A stretch of DNA of 64,000 nt, from contig NC_134515.1 in the NCBI RefSeq assembly GCF_027942865.1, forward strand, positions 18,312,227-18,376,226. Reading direction: 5' to 3'. The notes below the pieces were generated by a model, which saw nothing but the letters and a program-made list of their open reading frames with translations, ran no database searches and had not been told where the DNA came from. The DNA is from Odontesthes bonariensis (Eukaryota; Chordata; Actinopteri; Atheriniformes; Atherinopsidae). Of this stretch, positions 14,036 through 27,400 are shown piece after piece (position 1 is the stretch's first letter; each line of letters starts with the position of its first letter). A program made the position numbers and the translations under genes.

Positions 14036-14145
14036 CTGCAGGACACGGTGATCTCCACTTTGGTGGCCGGGATGCTCCCACTGATGGGGTCGAAGTCACA
14101 GACCGGTGCCGTGGCCTCCACCTTGTCCATAACGTCTCCCTCCAT
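14036..14145 (-). CDS. cpne5: Copine-5, first coding exon (partial gene)
   Basis: Copines are cytosolic Ca2+-dependent phospholipid-binding proteins with two C2 domains and a C-terminal von Willebrand A-like copine domain; CPNE5 is enriched in nervous tissue. This exon encodes 36 residues plus two bases of codon 37. It starts at the first in-frame ATG (14143-14145) and ends in a consensus donor (CAG|GTAAG at 14036/14035). The tail, SGSIPATKVEITVSCR (the final Arg completed by exon 2), matches the start of the first C2 domain in CPNE5. CPNE8 and CPNE9 fit less well because they lack the D/EFD..-GSIPATK pattern. The rest of the gene continues to the left, outside the window. The upstream frame stays open for about 37 codons but has no ATG. 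The nearby lhfpl5-srpk1-mapk14 order supports the assignment. Confidence 0.85.
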
Positions 14146-14330
14146 GCGTGCGGGAGACCCGGGCCAGCTCCTCTGAACCTGGGGAGTCGAGGGTGGAGAA
14201 CCGGAGCGGAGCAGTAGAGCGAGCAGCAGCGAACGGGGTCCAGACAAACCTCCCAAATGCTGTCCGTTGGACGGACAACAGCATGAAAAGTTTCACTGGG
14301 GGCTGCAGCTGTGAGGCGATTGATTTAACA
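14146..14330 (-). promoter_or_regulatory. cpne5: CpG-rich 5' UTR / promoter region of the copine gene
   Basis: Directly upstream of the copine start codon the sequence becomes clearly GC- and CpG-richer than the flanks (about 13960-14260), as expected of a vertebrate CpG-island promoter. No TATA box is evident. The transcription start is not determinable from sequence alone. Open frames on both strands here are by-products of the high GC content. Confidence 0.45.
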
Positions 14331-16679
14331 AAAATGCCAGATCACATGCCAGGAAGCATCAACGCCAACTCTGCTGTTTTTCGGACAAAGAATGAGCTTG
14401 TGCTCCCTGAGCCAGAGGAGCTTCGAAAAGTAAATGCAGTGAACTCCACCCCTCCCATCCGCATTCTCCAACTGTACATGCGGAGCTGTGGCTGTCTCTC
14501 AGTGTAGTTCCAGGTTATTGATTTGTGGTGGTTGGATGGTTATTTTGGTCCAAATTAGTTCGAAGAGTCTCTAACAGAACACAAGAGCGCATTAGTGCGT
14601 AAAAAAATGTCTTGTCTTGTTATTTCAGAGAGTAGTAATTTTTTTTTATTCAACTGAAGCAGCTATCAAGAGTGCAGTTTTCTTTATTTCCCATTTTCCC
14701 CAAAACAGACAAAATCTTCTCAAGCTCATAGCTTCGATAGAAATCACACCAGTCTCTCGACATTGCTTATAATTAACTGAGAGGATGCCTGGTGCTCTTT
14801 CAGCATCTGGACAGCTCCTCAAACTCCCACCGCTTCAGTCAGAGCCCCTCTGGTTTATCTTAGTGGGGAAAAAACAGTACATTCCACTCTTGGAGTCTTT
14901 ATGAGCAGTTCTTCTCCATTTCTGTACCATTTCTGTTTCTTTGTTGTCTTGGTTGAACAAGATGGAGAGATGAGATTTTCAAACTTTCGAGAGTTATACA
15001 AAACTGCCATAGACGTCTGTTACCTATTCATAAGGGGGGTATCATTCATTAGTACATTGTGGTGACTATAAACCACCAGGAAATCTCTGGATGACACTTT
15101 TTATGACATAACATTGGATTAGTCCTCACATCCTCTGAAACCATTTGCAGATTTTGCAGCATTAAATAGTATGCTCTATGCACCAACATGTTTTTCCTGT
15201 GCAGATCTTTAATCCTATCAGATTATATATTCAACATTCTTTTACGTCTTGTTTACTATTTTCTAAAGTGTAGTGCCTTAAATATCTTCACCTATGAATG
15301 TATGAATGTACAATTACAACACGCAGCCGCTTCAATTTGTGACACTTGAGAGCTCATACACAAATTCATATGCTACATACTTAAACACCTACACGGTTCA
15401 CATATAAATACTCATGTTTTCCAGATCTGTATATGATACATGCTACAGGCTGTCCATCACTCTTCAATTGTCATTTTCGAACAAAAACCATTGTGGCGGA
15501 TCTGACTCAGACTTGGACTGACTGGGCCAAGATAGCTGCATATTTCTGCCCAACAAAGCTCTGATTTATCATTATTCATGTTCACTCTGTAATTAGGCCC
15601 GGTGGTGGCCCTTGGTTGGCTGATTTTGAGCTCCCTTCAGCACACTGTTCCTTGCTGCCTGCTGAGAATCTCTCCTCCATTCCCACCCGCAGTCACCCCG
15701 CTTCCTATAGCTATGGAAAGAGAGTAATTATGGCCATATGAACCCTCTCGGTGGGGAACGTATGTGTGTGTGCGTGTGTGTGTGTGTGTGCTTGCGTGTG
15801 TGTGTGTGTGTGCCTGCGTGTAAGTGAGCAGTGTTACCACCCACACCTGATCTGCGTCAGCAACAGGCCTCAGCATATGTAATGGGAGGAGGCTACATAG
15901 GGATTGAACTCCACTAACTCTGGTTTAGTCCAAAAGATGTGACAATTGAATACAAATTCCAGCTTTGTCCTATTTTTATTGTTTTAATTGATTTATTGTA
16001 ACTTTGTAAAACCACACAACGTTACAGAGTTAAATATTTTTAAGTGTTTAACATATCATTACATTGGATTTTGCCGATAGGTTTTTTTTAGTGTATCAAA
16101 AAATATAACTGTATGTGGAGAATTACAAACGACAACCCATCAACTGAATAACGAACAATATGGAATCATCTGCTCTCTATAGTAACTTGACTGTGACAAA
16201 GTAATTATATAACCAGCAACAACAAATAAACAACACGAAACAACAACAAAAAAGCAATAAAAGCCTGTTTTTTATAAAGGTAGCTAAGCGGGTTAGCATA
16301 ACTTCATTTCTGATTTCTAAAAACTTTTTGAACTTCCACTGGCTGAAAGTATGGCAACATGCACATTATCGAAAATGTTTCGTCAACTAAATGGCGGTCA
16401 CGTGCTCCTGTGACAGTATACCTGCGCAGTTTTTGACGCACACAGCTGCTGCTGCCGCCATCTAGTGGTGGAAGCATAAATAGTCCTGCAACTGCTGTAA
16501 TTTTTTTCTTGAGTTGAAATAAATGCAGTGTAGTTCAGACATAATATACACTGATAAGCCACTTTAAAAAAAACACTTTTTTTGTTGTTTGCTTTTTGTT
16601 GTTTTGTTTACAACTTTCCAGATTCAAGAACAATTTGAGGTGTTGTAGTACTTGGTAGGTCATGGACTGTTTGTTAAAC
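14331..16679. other. Intergenic DNA upstream of the copine gene
   Basis: No gene recognised. Holds the TG microsatellite near 15760-15820 and, at 16450-16475, the 'ccatctagtggtgga' block often found in fish repeats. The rest is AT-rich with no supported feature. Confidence 0.5.
15761..15820. repeat. Interrupted (TG)n microsatellite
   Basis: Runs of alternating TG broken by CG and CTTGCG/CCTGCG units. The minus-strand His/Thr-rich open frame over it is only a translation of the repeat. Confidence 0.9.
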
Positions 16680-16790
16680 TGTCATGTTGGGTGAGATGCG
16701 TGGCGTGGAGAGAGGACACGGATCCAGATTCCAAAAAACAAAACTTGGTTTATTTTACAAAACAAAAGGTGCAATTCAATACCATTTAAA
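16680..16790 (+). repeat. Partial relative of the TGTCA-ended dispersed repeat
   Basis: Begins TGTCATG and contains a GGACACGGATCCAGATTCC block followed by 'ttggtttatttta', parallel to the start of the 5657 copy (GGACCCGGATGCAGATG, then 'cttgatttattta'). The right border is not clear. Confidence 0.45.
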
Positions 16791-18126
16791 AAAATTACAG
16801 ATCACAAATTTGATTACTGAACAACTGATTTCAGCTGTCAGATCTCTACAAGTTTCTTGTCTCCTTATGAAGTTGTTTTTTATATATATATTGGCAAACT
16901 ACTTGCATGTTTCACAGACATATAGAGCAACATTAACATTCATACATTCAGAGTAACGCACTTCTAGCTACTTGAAAAATGAACATCTCATGTCTTTTTC
17001 CTTTCAGGTCTGCACCAGCTTCAAAGATGAGGTAAGCAGAGAGCATCCACTGGGTTAATCAAGGGGTTTCTTGCTGAGCAGGGCAGCGGATCAGAGGAAT
17101 GGTAACACTTGAACATATAAACAACGGACAGAGACTCAAAAGCTCCACATAGCAGCACTATGTTGTGGCACTCTATGGATTAATAATCAGTGAGACATTT
17201 TTACAAGACACAATGTTGCTTGAAATTGTAAAAAGGGCAGCTTCAAGTACATGTTTCAATGCAGGATGTATTTGGCATTGCTTTATCTCCTGTGGCAGTG
17301 CTACATGTAAGGGTCTAAGGAAGGAAAGGATCTGAATACATGCTCTACAACTAAATGTTATGACATCACAAGAAAACATTTTGTGAGAGGAAGAGAGAAA
17401 ACATATGTGTATTTGTGCTGCTGGCATTTCCTGTTATCGCGAAATGGCTTACAATAAGGCCAAGCACTCTAGGACGTCCAATATCTATTTTTTTGTGCAG
17501 CCTGGAGACACTCCAGACATTTACTTTGGAGTGAACATCTGTGAATCAACATATTCTAAATGTACCGTGGAAGAAGTAATGGAAGCAAATGCCTGAAATG
17601 ATTGTAGCAAAGAGTGGAATCTTACTGGGATTGGTGTTGTGTTTTGTTGCAGTTTTCAACATCTGTGTTGAAAAAAAGTTTACTCTAACTGAATTCATTT
17701 CAGTTCATCTCTCTATTCCCACTAAAATAAATATTAAGTTCTACAGAGAACTAATGCAAGCAAATGAAAGAAATATTTTGCATTTGACCATATTTCCATA
17801 TTTAAGTAAACTGACCTGAGAGTGGACAACCCCTGGCCTGAATCTAAGGAAATGGTGTTGTAAGGACCTGTGTGGAAAAGAGCCCAGAGTTAAAGGTCTT
17901 CTGTATGGATGATTTGGCAGAAATTCTTCCAAAACAATGTTTTTGACTTATCAATGATTATTTGAAATGCCTAGTGTCAGCTACTTCGGCACAAGGAAGT
18001 CACACCAGTTATTATTGGCAAAGATTCACTGATTTATGCTTGTGAATGTTCAATAATCTACACCAATAAATAAATCACTGAGTGTAATGTCTGTCTAATA
18101 TCTTTAATATGATTCTCTTTATCTTT

Positions 18127-18828
18127 TAGCCTCAGCTCCAAAAAAGGAAGAATAATGTGTAAAATGACGATAAAAACTGAATGCAATAATTTGGAAAATC
18201 TCACATAAACCAATATGTCATTCATAACAGATCACTGAAAATTTTTTACTGTTTAATGAAAAATATTAGCTCAAAGCTGGACGAACATGTTGTTACTAAT
18301 TGAATTAACTAGCAACAGTTCAGTAACATGAATGGGTATGAAAAGAGCACCTCAGAGAGTAAAGATGGGCAGAGATTCAGCAATCTGCAAAAAACTGCAT
18401 CTACAAATTATGGAGCAGTTTCAGAATTATGTTCCTCAATATAATATTTCAAAGATTTTGAATATTCCATTATCTGCAGTACATAATATTATCAAAGGAT
18501 TCAGAGAATCTGGAGACACCTCTGTGGGCAAACCCCATGGGAACCATGTTCCCAGGCGTTTAAGACTGTTGTTCAAAGAAATGTGGATGCTAGTAGTAAA
18601 CATGGCCCTATCCCAACTTTTTTTAGATGAGATGCTGCCGTCAAATTCAAGATGAAGCAATGTTTGTTTTTTTTATCAAATAGTACAATGTCTCAGTCTC
18701 AACAATTTATATGTTTTCTGTTGTTCATTGTGTATGAAATATTGGTTTATAAGATTTGCAAATCAAGGCATTCTGTTTTCATTAACATTTTACACAGTGT
18801 CACAACTTTTTTGTAACTGGTGTTGTAT
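18127..18828 (+). mobile_element. Tc1/mariner-type transposon, internally deleted
   Basis: The left end carries a degenerate terminus ('cagctccaaaaaagg') and the right end has 'gtaactggtgttgta', as in an abundant fish Tc1/mariner family. Inside, 18332-18655 still reads as the N-terminal helix-turn-helix part of the transposase (MGRDSAICKKL, then ISKILNIPLSAVHNIIKGFRESGDTSVGK). It then jumps to the 3' non-coding end without the DDE catalytic region. At about 0.7 kb it is roughly half the length expected of a full copy. Not functional. Confidence 0.8.
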
Positions 18829-21800
18829 TTCTACAAGCTTCATAACCTTTACCAAGCACCATTGAATTCCTGTCTGTGTTAAAATGTTTTACTTTAATAT
18901 GAAAATGCGATTGCTGATTGACACATACCCTGCAGTTGCTAAAAGATGTGCGTCACCTCATTAAAAAAAATGGATGTACAGCCGCGAGCAAACACACAGT
19001 AAAGAATAAAAAAAGTAACAGTAATATGCAAACATACAAGCATTAACTTTTATTTGGGACAAAAATAATCTCTCTTGTGCATCATGTTACATACAAAACC
19101 TGAATCAGATGCTGCTTTCCTGCATGACAAAAAGAAAAGCCTCTCTCACTCTTCAATCACATGAATCGACAACACTCTGTGCTGAGAGTGATCGTTTTAG
19201 ACGGTCCAATTACTCTGTCTGTGCTATGGCGTCACGAAAGAAAAAGAAACAGGAGGCATTAAATCTTTCTGGACGTTTGTGTGTGGATATAGAGTCATGC
19301 ATAACAGAACAAGTGAACAATTGAACTCAAACAAGAAATGGTGTTTAGTTCATTGCTGTTCCATTGCAATGTGCAGTCAAGCTGCACTGATGGGAGGGGA
19401 TGTCACTAAGCCTGCAGGGAGGAAGAGTGTCAGATCCTGCTTCATTCATCTTCTTCAAGTCAGAGAAATGGCGAAATGTGACCACTACAGATGGGATCAC
19501 AGGACAGGGCTTCTCTGGGAGTGTGTATGCATGTTTATGTATCAGCATAACTGTAGCAGAGACTCAGCCGCTACAGTGATTGAACGCCAATAAATGGGAT
19601 GTCATCAGTCGCTCTCCCTCAATCACTACAACACTCAGCTTTTTTTCTGTGGCAGTGACAGGTAACAGTCTTATTTCACTTCCTTTCCAGGGGGTTCATT
19701 ATGTTCAGACAGAGATTCAGAGTCCCATAAAGTGGAGACATTCCTTATTATAGAGCTCAGTCGATGTGTTACACCCTGTGACCTGCTCTGTGTGTTCTGA
19801 CTGGAAGCAGATGCAGAATTCAGAGACAAAATCCTTTTGTGTCTTGAATCTCAGATTTTATCCACTAATAATAGGTTGAGAATTTCATTCACATGTAGAG
19901 CTGCTATCATAGAAGCCTGCAGCCTTGGTTTTCTGTGGTTTTGCTTTAAAAAGGATGCTCACATGAGGTAATTTATTCAAATAATTTTCCCTCTAAAAGA
20001 AAAAAGTACAGAAACAAATCATTGGATTTATTGAGAGCTGTCATGCAAGCAGAAATGGTATAATGTTTCAATATTCCCAAGTGTGATTGAAGTGATAGAA
20101 AGAAATGCTTGCACATTTTAATGAAAGAAAATAATGGAGGGGGGATTTCTCATATCCTCTGACAGATCTATTCGTAAGGCGTTTGTGACAGCAGGGAGGA
20201 GGACTCAGCTGTGTGGCAGTCAGGTCTTTTCTCCTTCACTTTATACCTAAAGCAAACTTTAAGTTGGAATTCAGCTTATTTGGTGTATTGTTGCATTTGG
20301 GCTGATTTTGTAAGCCACATGCATTTGTTGCAAGCTGTGAAATGAGTTAGATGTGGAATGATAGTGTGATGAAATACAACACAGCAACATGTGCATACAA
20401 TATCAGCTGCATTCAATTTTCAGCTGCTCAACATTTTTTGTAGTCATTGTTGATTGATTATATGTAGAAAAATGCTCATAATCATTTTTGATTTGGTATT
20501 TCTTTTGAATTTCCATATACACCATTCATTTTTTTAAAACATTCCAGATTTTTCTACTTATATGTTCTGTCATTTATTCTGATTTTGCATCTCGTAATTT
20601 TTTTTCTTATTTGTTTACAAAATGATTCTTCTTTGTAGCACCTCGAGGAGTCCATAATAATTATCCTGGAGTGAGAGGAGATCATGAGCTGAAAACGTAA
20701 TTTTCAATTTTGCACAGCGCAGCCACTTTACCTCAGTAAAGTGCTGAAGGGTCACTGAGATGCATGACTCATGACTGTTGAATCCTTGACATTTTACCTC
20801 TGACTATTTTTCACTCATTTGTCAGCAGGGACTCTTAAAAGTTTGCAGATATTCTTTCAAATGTAAGACTGTCCCTGGGCGCTGACATGACTCCACCATC
20901 ATGTTGAAATGTCTGTTTCACATTCTGTTTGCAAAGACCAATCAATGAATCCAGTTGCTGTATTTAAATGCCAAGCTGACAGAAACGATCCCCAGAGAGG
21001 TCATTTAGGACTCCTCAGCTGGATGAGCTGCCTTCCCATGAATGCCAAACTTGTTAGAGACATAATCGAGAAAAGCTAAGGTCCCTCATATCGAAGTAAT
21101 TCTTGAGGACTTCTCTGAACAATTGAATGTTAAAGTGTATCTCTTTCTTTCACCTCTTACGCAACGCATCGCCCACCAGCAGCCCGACCTAGATCCAGCC
21201 ATCCCTCTGCGCAAACCATATACATATTCATTGGGCTCCCTTAATCAAATGGCAGCCCCTTGAGTGGAAGAGAAAACTCTCTCATTAGTTGCTATCATCT
21301 GGGCAGCAGCTAATTGCGTTTGTGTTGCTTGTCAAATGTTTTTGTTTGTGTGTGTCTCTCCAGTTGTTTCCATGTGGATTCAAGCCTGGCTGTCATCTGC
21401 CATGGACGTGGTCACATATGAAAAAAGGGTTGCGATGAGCTCTTGGGAATCTCATCCTGTCACATTATGTTTAATAAACACATGAAGGATGCTTCAAAAT
21501 GCCTGCTCAGCAGAAGTGGTGCTTCAAAGGCTAAACCTTGTGAAGGTCTGCAGCGGTTTTCTCTTAGAAATATTTATCTTAGACAAAGCCAAAAAGCTAT
21601 GTGCACACTTCCCTCTTTTTGTTCACGTAAGCTGCTTCATGAAAAAAAAAAAAAGAACCAAACCACGATTGCAGTCTGATGAGATTGGCAGCTCATATTT
21701 GTGCAATTCAACAGATGCATTGGGTTACATCGGACTGATGGTTCCATAAAAAATTCAAACTGTTCATTGTCTCTGGGTATGTAAAACTCATTAAAAGGTC

Positions 21801-23412
21801 ATGAATAATTGTGACTTAGCAACAAAACTCCACACTGGAGGTGTTAGACAGATTCAAATCAAAGTTGATGCAGAAAAAAAGCCAGATATAACCTGCCTAT
21901 AATCCACTCTTTGGTCAAGTTGAAATGATACTTTATCTCATACATCCACATGTGGATCCAATCCACACAGGTAATTATTACAAACTTTTTCTCTCAAGCA
22001 GTGGAGTACTCCAAGAAAATTATGTTGACATGTAAAATTGGTGTCACGGTACAATAAATTGCAGATAATGGAAGTCTAACACCTGTGGTCAGGTTTGATA
22101 GGTCACTTGGCTCAGGTAGCCCAGTGGTTATGTGACTACAAAGACGATGGAGACAATCAATGAAAATAGAATTACCTACAAAAGTCACAACACTGAAACA
22201 AAACGCTACAAAATTTGCCAGAAACTAAAAGAGCGCCTTTCTTCCTTCAACTTGACGTCTGACAGAAACTGACAAGGCTTTCATGAAAAAATATCGCAAT
22301 ATCTTCAAAGGCCGCAGAGAGTAAAAATGTCAGAAAGACAAAACCAACACAAAGTGTCAGCCTGACAGCCTCATGTTGTGTTGTCAAGACAGAATTCACA
22401 CATGTTCTCATGTTCTTTTGAGCAAATAAGGACACTCTTGTTCACTCCTCACTTCTTTTTTGTTCTTCTGAGCTGTTTGATAACTCATTCAGTTTTCCAG
22501 CCTGTTCATTCAGTCTCCATGTTCAAGCAGCCAGACAAAGTCGACCGTAGCTGCTAAACATTTGGAACTTTACAAAACGGATAGGCAGACTTTGATGAAA
22601 ATAAAATATAGCTTTCATATAGAAAATGTTTTTCTTGGACTTTCATTTTATGGTCAAATACCCAACTCGGAATGATTGATATTTCTTCCTCTAATGTTTA
22701 AATAAGACACTGTCTGCTGAACTGCCTGACATATCAAATTAAAATCACTTTGTGCTGGTTACACTATTTTTAATCTTAACTCTACAACCTCAAACAGCCT
22801 AATGAAGAAGTGAAGACCTGCCAAAATGTTTCCTTCTGTCAAATTGATTGATCCTCACACACATGGACGTGCAATACTGCACACATATGTGTAATACTGT
22901 ACTTGTGGGAACACCCAAAGTGTCACATAAACCTAACACCAAACAAGCCCTCAAACGTGCCCTAGAAATGGTGAGTAAAAATAAACTCAGTCCCAGGCAT
23001 CTTCCCACAAAGATAGAAGTTGAAAACACACACACACACACTATTGCCTCTATTTGTCAGCTTTCACCAAGCTGCTATTTATTTTCAGGAACTGAATGGC
23101 AAGAAATTCCTTCATTATCGATGCCTGCTTGCATGAAACGTGAACGTCACGGTGTCCAGTGTCAATCAATAAAAGAAAATGAATTGTGTTACCACAGAGG
23201 CAAGGCGCCCGAAAGAGATGTATCATCTATTCATCTGCTGAATTCCAGTGAACAGCATCATCGAAATTTTCCATTTCACCTTCCTCATGCAGCAGCAGGA
23301 TACTCACTAATCAGTCCATCTCAGAATGCTAACTGAAGCAATTTAGTTTGTGTTGTCTGAAACTCAGAGGCTCCACTGCTCATCTTTGTTGAAATTAAAA
23401 TGATTTAGGTGC
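18829..23412. other. Intergenic DNA with no recognised gene
   Basis: About 4.6 kb of AT-rich sequence. Short open frames show no domains. A tRNA-like 'ggtagcccagtggtta' stretch near 22116 may be a SINE scrap. A short CA repeat lies at 23026-23041. Nothing else supported. Confidence 0.5.
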
Positions 23413-24449
23413 TTAAAGGGACACTATGTAATTTCTTCCCCCATCTAGTGGTGCAATTTTATTTTGCAAAGTTGAATGAATTTGCTCTCTAGCGCCTCAC
23501 GTTTTCAAATGTGCGCTGCAACTTCTTGAACTACGGCAAGCGGAATGTGTCAAGATTCAAGAAGCTATAGCTTCAGACTCAAGGTCCATACAAACAAAAA
23601 GAAATCAAGACACACAGTACAAAGGATTATATAACACACATACAACAACACTATGAATACAGATGACAGATAACATGTCAGATAACATAACATCTCCTTT
23701 GGTGTGCAAGCAATGCAATTAGTCATATTCCGGGAGTTACCGGAAGTGACGTTGACGCAGCGTTAGCATTAGCCTGTGTTAGCAATCGGAGCATTAGCAG
23801 CGGTAAATAAACTCCCGGTAAACTTACAAACTTTCTAATGCCTCGTTTTGTGAGCTAAGAGCCTATGTGTACTACGGCAGAAGTTTGGTAACAATCAATG
23901 CATTATTAGTGGGATCATTTACGAGATAAAATCTATTTAGCATTTTTTTTTTTTTTAAACTTTATTAGTAAATCAACAAAATAACAGTTTACAAATGTGA
24001 GCATAACGCCAAAAAGAAGATATCCAGGGGGAGCATAGGAATAATAATAAAAAGAAGAAGATGATGCACTTACAAAAAGAAAGCTAATGAACACAAAGAC
24101 ATATGTGCCAAGGAATAAAATCTATTTAGCATTAGCGGCTGTAATAAGCCATATGGCGCAAATGACGTCACAATGACGTCATTTCTGCTTGTAGGCCTGG
24201 TGGGGAAATCGCGATTCGAAGTGCTTTATGTCCCTCTCGGCACTTCGTCGTTTTTCATAGACCGGAAGGACATGGCAGCCTCCATAGAGCTTACCTGCTC
24301 TATGTAGATACAGACAAGTTATTCTTCACTCAGGAGGATAAGTGAGATTTTTGACAGAGATCATTTTACACCAATGAGAACTAACTTATGAATGAATATG
24401 TTGATTTGAGCTAATAAATGACTTAATTTATTACATAGTGTCCCTTTAA
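23413..24449. mobile_element. TTAA-target MITE (piggyBac/Kolobok-like), family A
   Basis: Flanked by TTAA on both sides (23413-23416 and 24446-24449). The inverted termini are AGGGACACTATGTAAT at each end, identical over 16 bp when the right end is read on the other strand. There is no transposase frame, so it is non-autonomous. It is interrupted near its middle by a retroposed fragment (about 23945-24114). Confidence 0.85.
23942..24133 (-). mobile_element. Retroposed fragment with poly-A tail nested in the MITE
   Basis: The insert begins on the plus strand with a run of about 14 T, followed by 'aaactttatta'. Read on the minus strand it therefore ends in an AATAAA signal and a poly-A tail. 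A 19-bp sequence, ATAAAATCTATTTAGCATT, occurs on both sides (23926-23944 and 24115-24133), a classic target-site duplication of LINE-mediated insertion. The body is about 170 bp and is not recognised as a gene; it could be a 5'-truncated LINE end or another retroposed transcript. Confidence 0.8.
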
Positions 24450-27400
24450 TAAATGGCTTTTTTCAGCGTCAGAGGCATCAGCAAACATGGCTAAAACTTG
24501 TGTACATCCTTTAGGCAGAAAAGAATATATATTGACCTCATCTATTTATGAACAAGCAGTCGGTCCGATTTTAAAGACTGCACCCCTGTAGCCTTCTGCG
24601 CCTGCAGTGCCAGGAGCCATGCATCCATTTCAGTCCTATCCTGTTTTCCATTGTAGGTGGGAGGGATTTCATCGCAGTGTTTTCTCAAAGCTATAACCAT
24701 GCAAATCATTGGATTTATCCCCTGTGCACGAATACACAGCCTATGATATGTGAATAATGGCATGGCTAGGCTCACAGCAGACACTGTGCACCACCAAGGG
24801 CTCACTGAGGAGAAATAGCAGGATTCCTCCCACACAAAGCAGGTGCAACCGAGCACCCCTGAGTCAGTGAACTACATTGCAGCACACATCCCTGAATATT
24901 ACCAAGAAAAATATGACAGCAAGGAAGAAAAAAACGAGTGCCATAGTCCTGCAGTATGTACCTTAACAACTCGAAGGTACCTCTTGTCTTTTGCGGTGCA
25001 TCAGCATGAGCTCTCGTCTCAGGAGTGGACCTGTGTATGTGTGACAGCATGATTAATGTGACTTCACACCCTCCGTGTTAGTTGACCCTTGTGGCTCTCA
25101 CATTTAGATAATGAGGAAATCTAGTAAGCCAACTAAAGCATACCCCCCAACAAACTCTGTGCACATGCCCTTTGGTGCAGTCAGCACTGCCAAAAGATGC
25201 CCCGAGCAGGATTAGCCATCATGGATTTCCTCATTACAAGACCAGCATGATTCAAGGAGTTCATGGGCATCCACATGCTCACAGAAGCCTCCAGGAAGTC
25301 ATCGCTGGCTGAGAAAAAAACCTCATCAGTGGTGGATGTGGGTAGCAGTACTAGACTGCTGTGGTGTCGTTAACACCAGCAGTCTTTAAATTCTTTGATC
25401 TATTCTCTACCACCTGCCCTGCCACTTGACAATTTTCATAGAAATGAACATGACAGCTCACCTGCCGGCGTTGTATTCTACATTTAGTCAAGAAAGGATT
25501 AAATGAATGGGACTCATTTCTTAGCGTAAAAGCTTTTCTGTAGTCACACACTGTTCATAGTTTGACCTTCACACTTTTCAAAAGTTGATTGTCACCCCCA
25601 GAGGCAGAGCTTATGAAGTCAACTACTGAACATTTCCTCCATGGACACCCTCTGCGATGACACAGGCACAGAGTGTTCAGTCTGTGCATCTAAATGTCCA
25701 ACTTACAGTGTATTTCACATATGTATCTGCACCGTGATTGTCTGTGATTAACAGCTCTTTCATTTTTACCAAGTGCTTGCTAAATTTCTTAGATCCCAAA
25801 TCATGTTGTCCAGTTGTCAAAGCAACTACTTTAAGTGAGGGAGCACCTTTCTTTTCTTTATCCTGCGGGAAAGAGAGAAGCACTTAATGGCTAAAACACA
25901 CACACAATTCCTCTTCTCTGCCTGTACTTCCAAAACAGTGATAAATAAACTCACAAAGCTCATGTAAACCCTAGATTGAGGGTGAAGAAGCCTCTAGTAG
26001 AGAAAATATGCCGGAAGAAAACATAGCAGCGCCAAACTCAATCTGAAATTTGAATGAGATATTTTTTATGCAGCAACTTCCTTTGAAGCTTGATCTAGTT
26101 TTACTGGTTTGCATGAGCTGGCATCATCCCCACTCTTTGTTTCATCAGCTTTTGATGCAAATTATGTTTGTTTGATAGCATTCGCCGGAACAACTGTTTT
26201 GAAAATGTATGAAGAAGACAAAGGAAGACATAGTTGCTTTTAGGCCCTGTTTCACACGGCAAATCAATGCAAAGAGGAATTTGAGTCTCTGCATTCACAA
26301 TGAGAAGCATTTAGTAAGTGAACAGTACAACAGTGTCCTTTTATGATCATTGCTCTTTCATTCATTCATTGCTCTAATAGGAATTAGTGTCAAACAGTGT
26401 AGTGCACAAAAGACACGTTGAGACAAACTGTGCAAACACAGTCCCCGTAACAACAAGAAAAACAAATGTTTTGAATATAAAATGATTTCCCTTTGAGTGA
26501 GGGCTATCATTAGATATAGACTTTCCCAGTACCTGGTTAGCTCAGCTTAACATAAAGACCACAAACAGGAAGTAGTGTCTCTATATATCTGCACGATTGA
26601 GTAATACAATTTAGGATTTCTTTCTTCTTTTTTGTTAAATATACCCTTATAAATAGGAAACATAAGACTGTAGTTTGGTCTGGACCAAAGAATAAATTCT
26701 TTGGTGAAACAAACCCCTCACAAAAGACGTATGAATAAGGTCACCCTGGGATTGGACAGCTTCTCAAACTTTTTTTCTGTTGTTGATAACACTTACAAAC
26801 TTCTTTAGTGAGGCTGTATGTTTGCGGGAAGAAATGTGCTCATTAGTTTTTAGCAGGCTTTTTATCATCTTTACCAGTGGAGATGTCTTCTTGAAATGTT
26901 TCAAATTAGCTCAAGCAGTTACTGTATTGCACATACAAATGAAAATATGGAGCAAAAAAAATGGGATTCTGACACCTGTAACAAACTATAGTAAGCAACA
27001 AATCTCTTATGTTTTGAAAAGCTAGGACAGTTTGAAATCAAGAATTAATTGCTGAACAACTGTATGTCTTTGGATTTGGATGAATTCACATTTCAAATAA
27101 AGCTCTCCGGAGCTAGTTTGGAAGCAGAACCCTGAAAATGTGTGTCTTGGTGCACTTGTTAGGTCTGCACTAAAGTTTGGATGGCAACGTTCCCACTTCT
27201 TTAAATCACCCCCTCTAAGAGCAACTGTGAATTCTGTGAGTTTTTGGCAGAAACTGAGATAAAGTGGGAGCGACACTCTGCTGAGTTTGGTGGTAAGAGT
27301 TAGGGTAGGATGAGTTGTACCAAAGAAATGCAAATTATGTTTGTAACTGTGTGTTTGTGAGGTTTAGTGCAAGACTGTATCATCTTTGCTGCCCACCACA

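Noticed and set aside
14146-14256. In-frame upstream extension of the copine exon that looks like a signal peptide (Leu-rich)
   Set aside because: It contains no ATG (the frame begins at a TTG), and copines are cytosolic without signal peptides, so the ATG at 14145 was kept as start.
15637-15876. His/Thr-rich minus-strand open frame
   Set aside because: Translation of the TG microsatellite.
22110-22145. tRNA-like sequence (..ggtagcccagtggtta..)
   Set aside because: No acceptor stem or TPsiC arm could be fitted; at most a SINE scrap.
22848-23336. 162-codon open frame on the plus strand
   Set aside because: Includes a CA repeat (Thr-His run), has no recognisable domain or neighbouring exon structure; chance frame.
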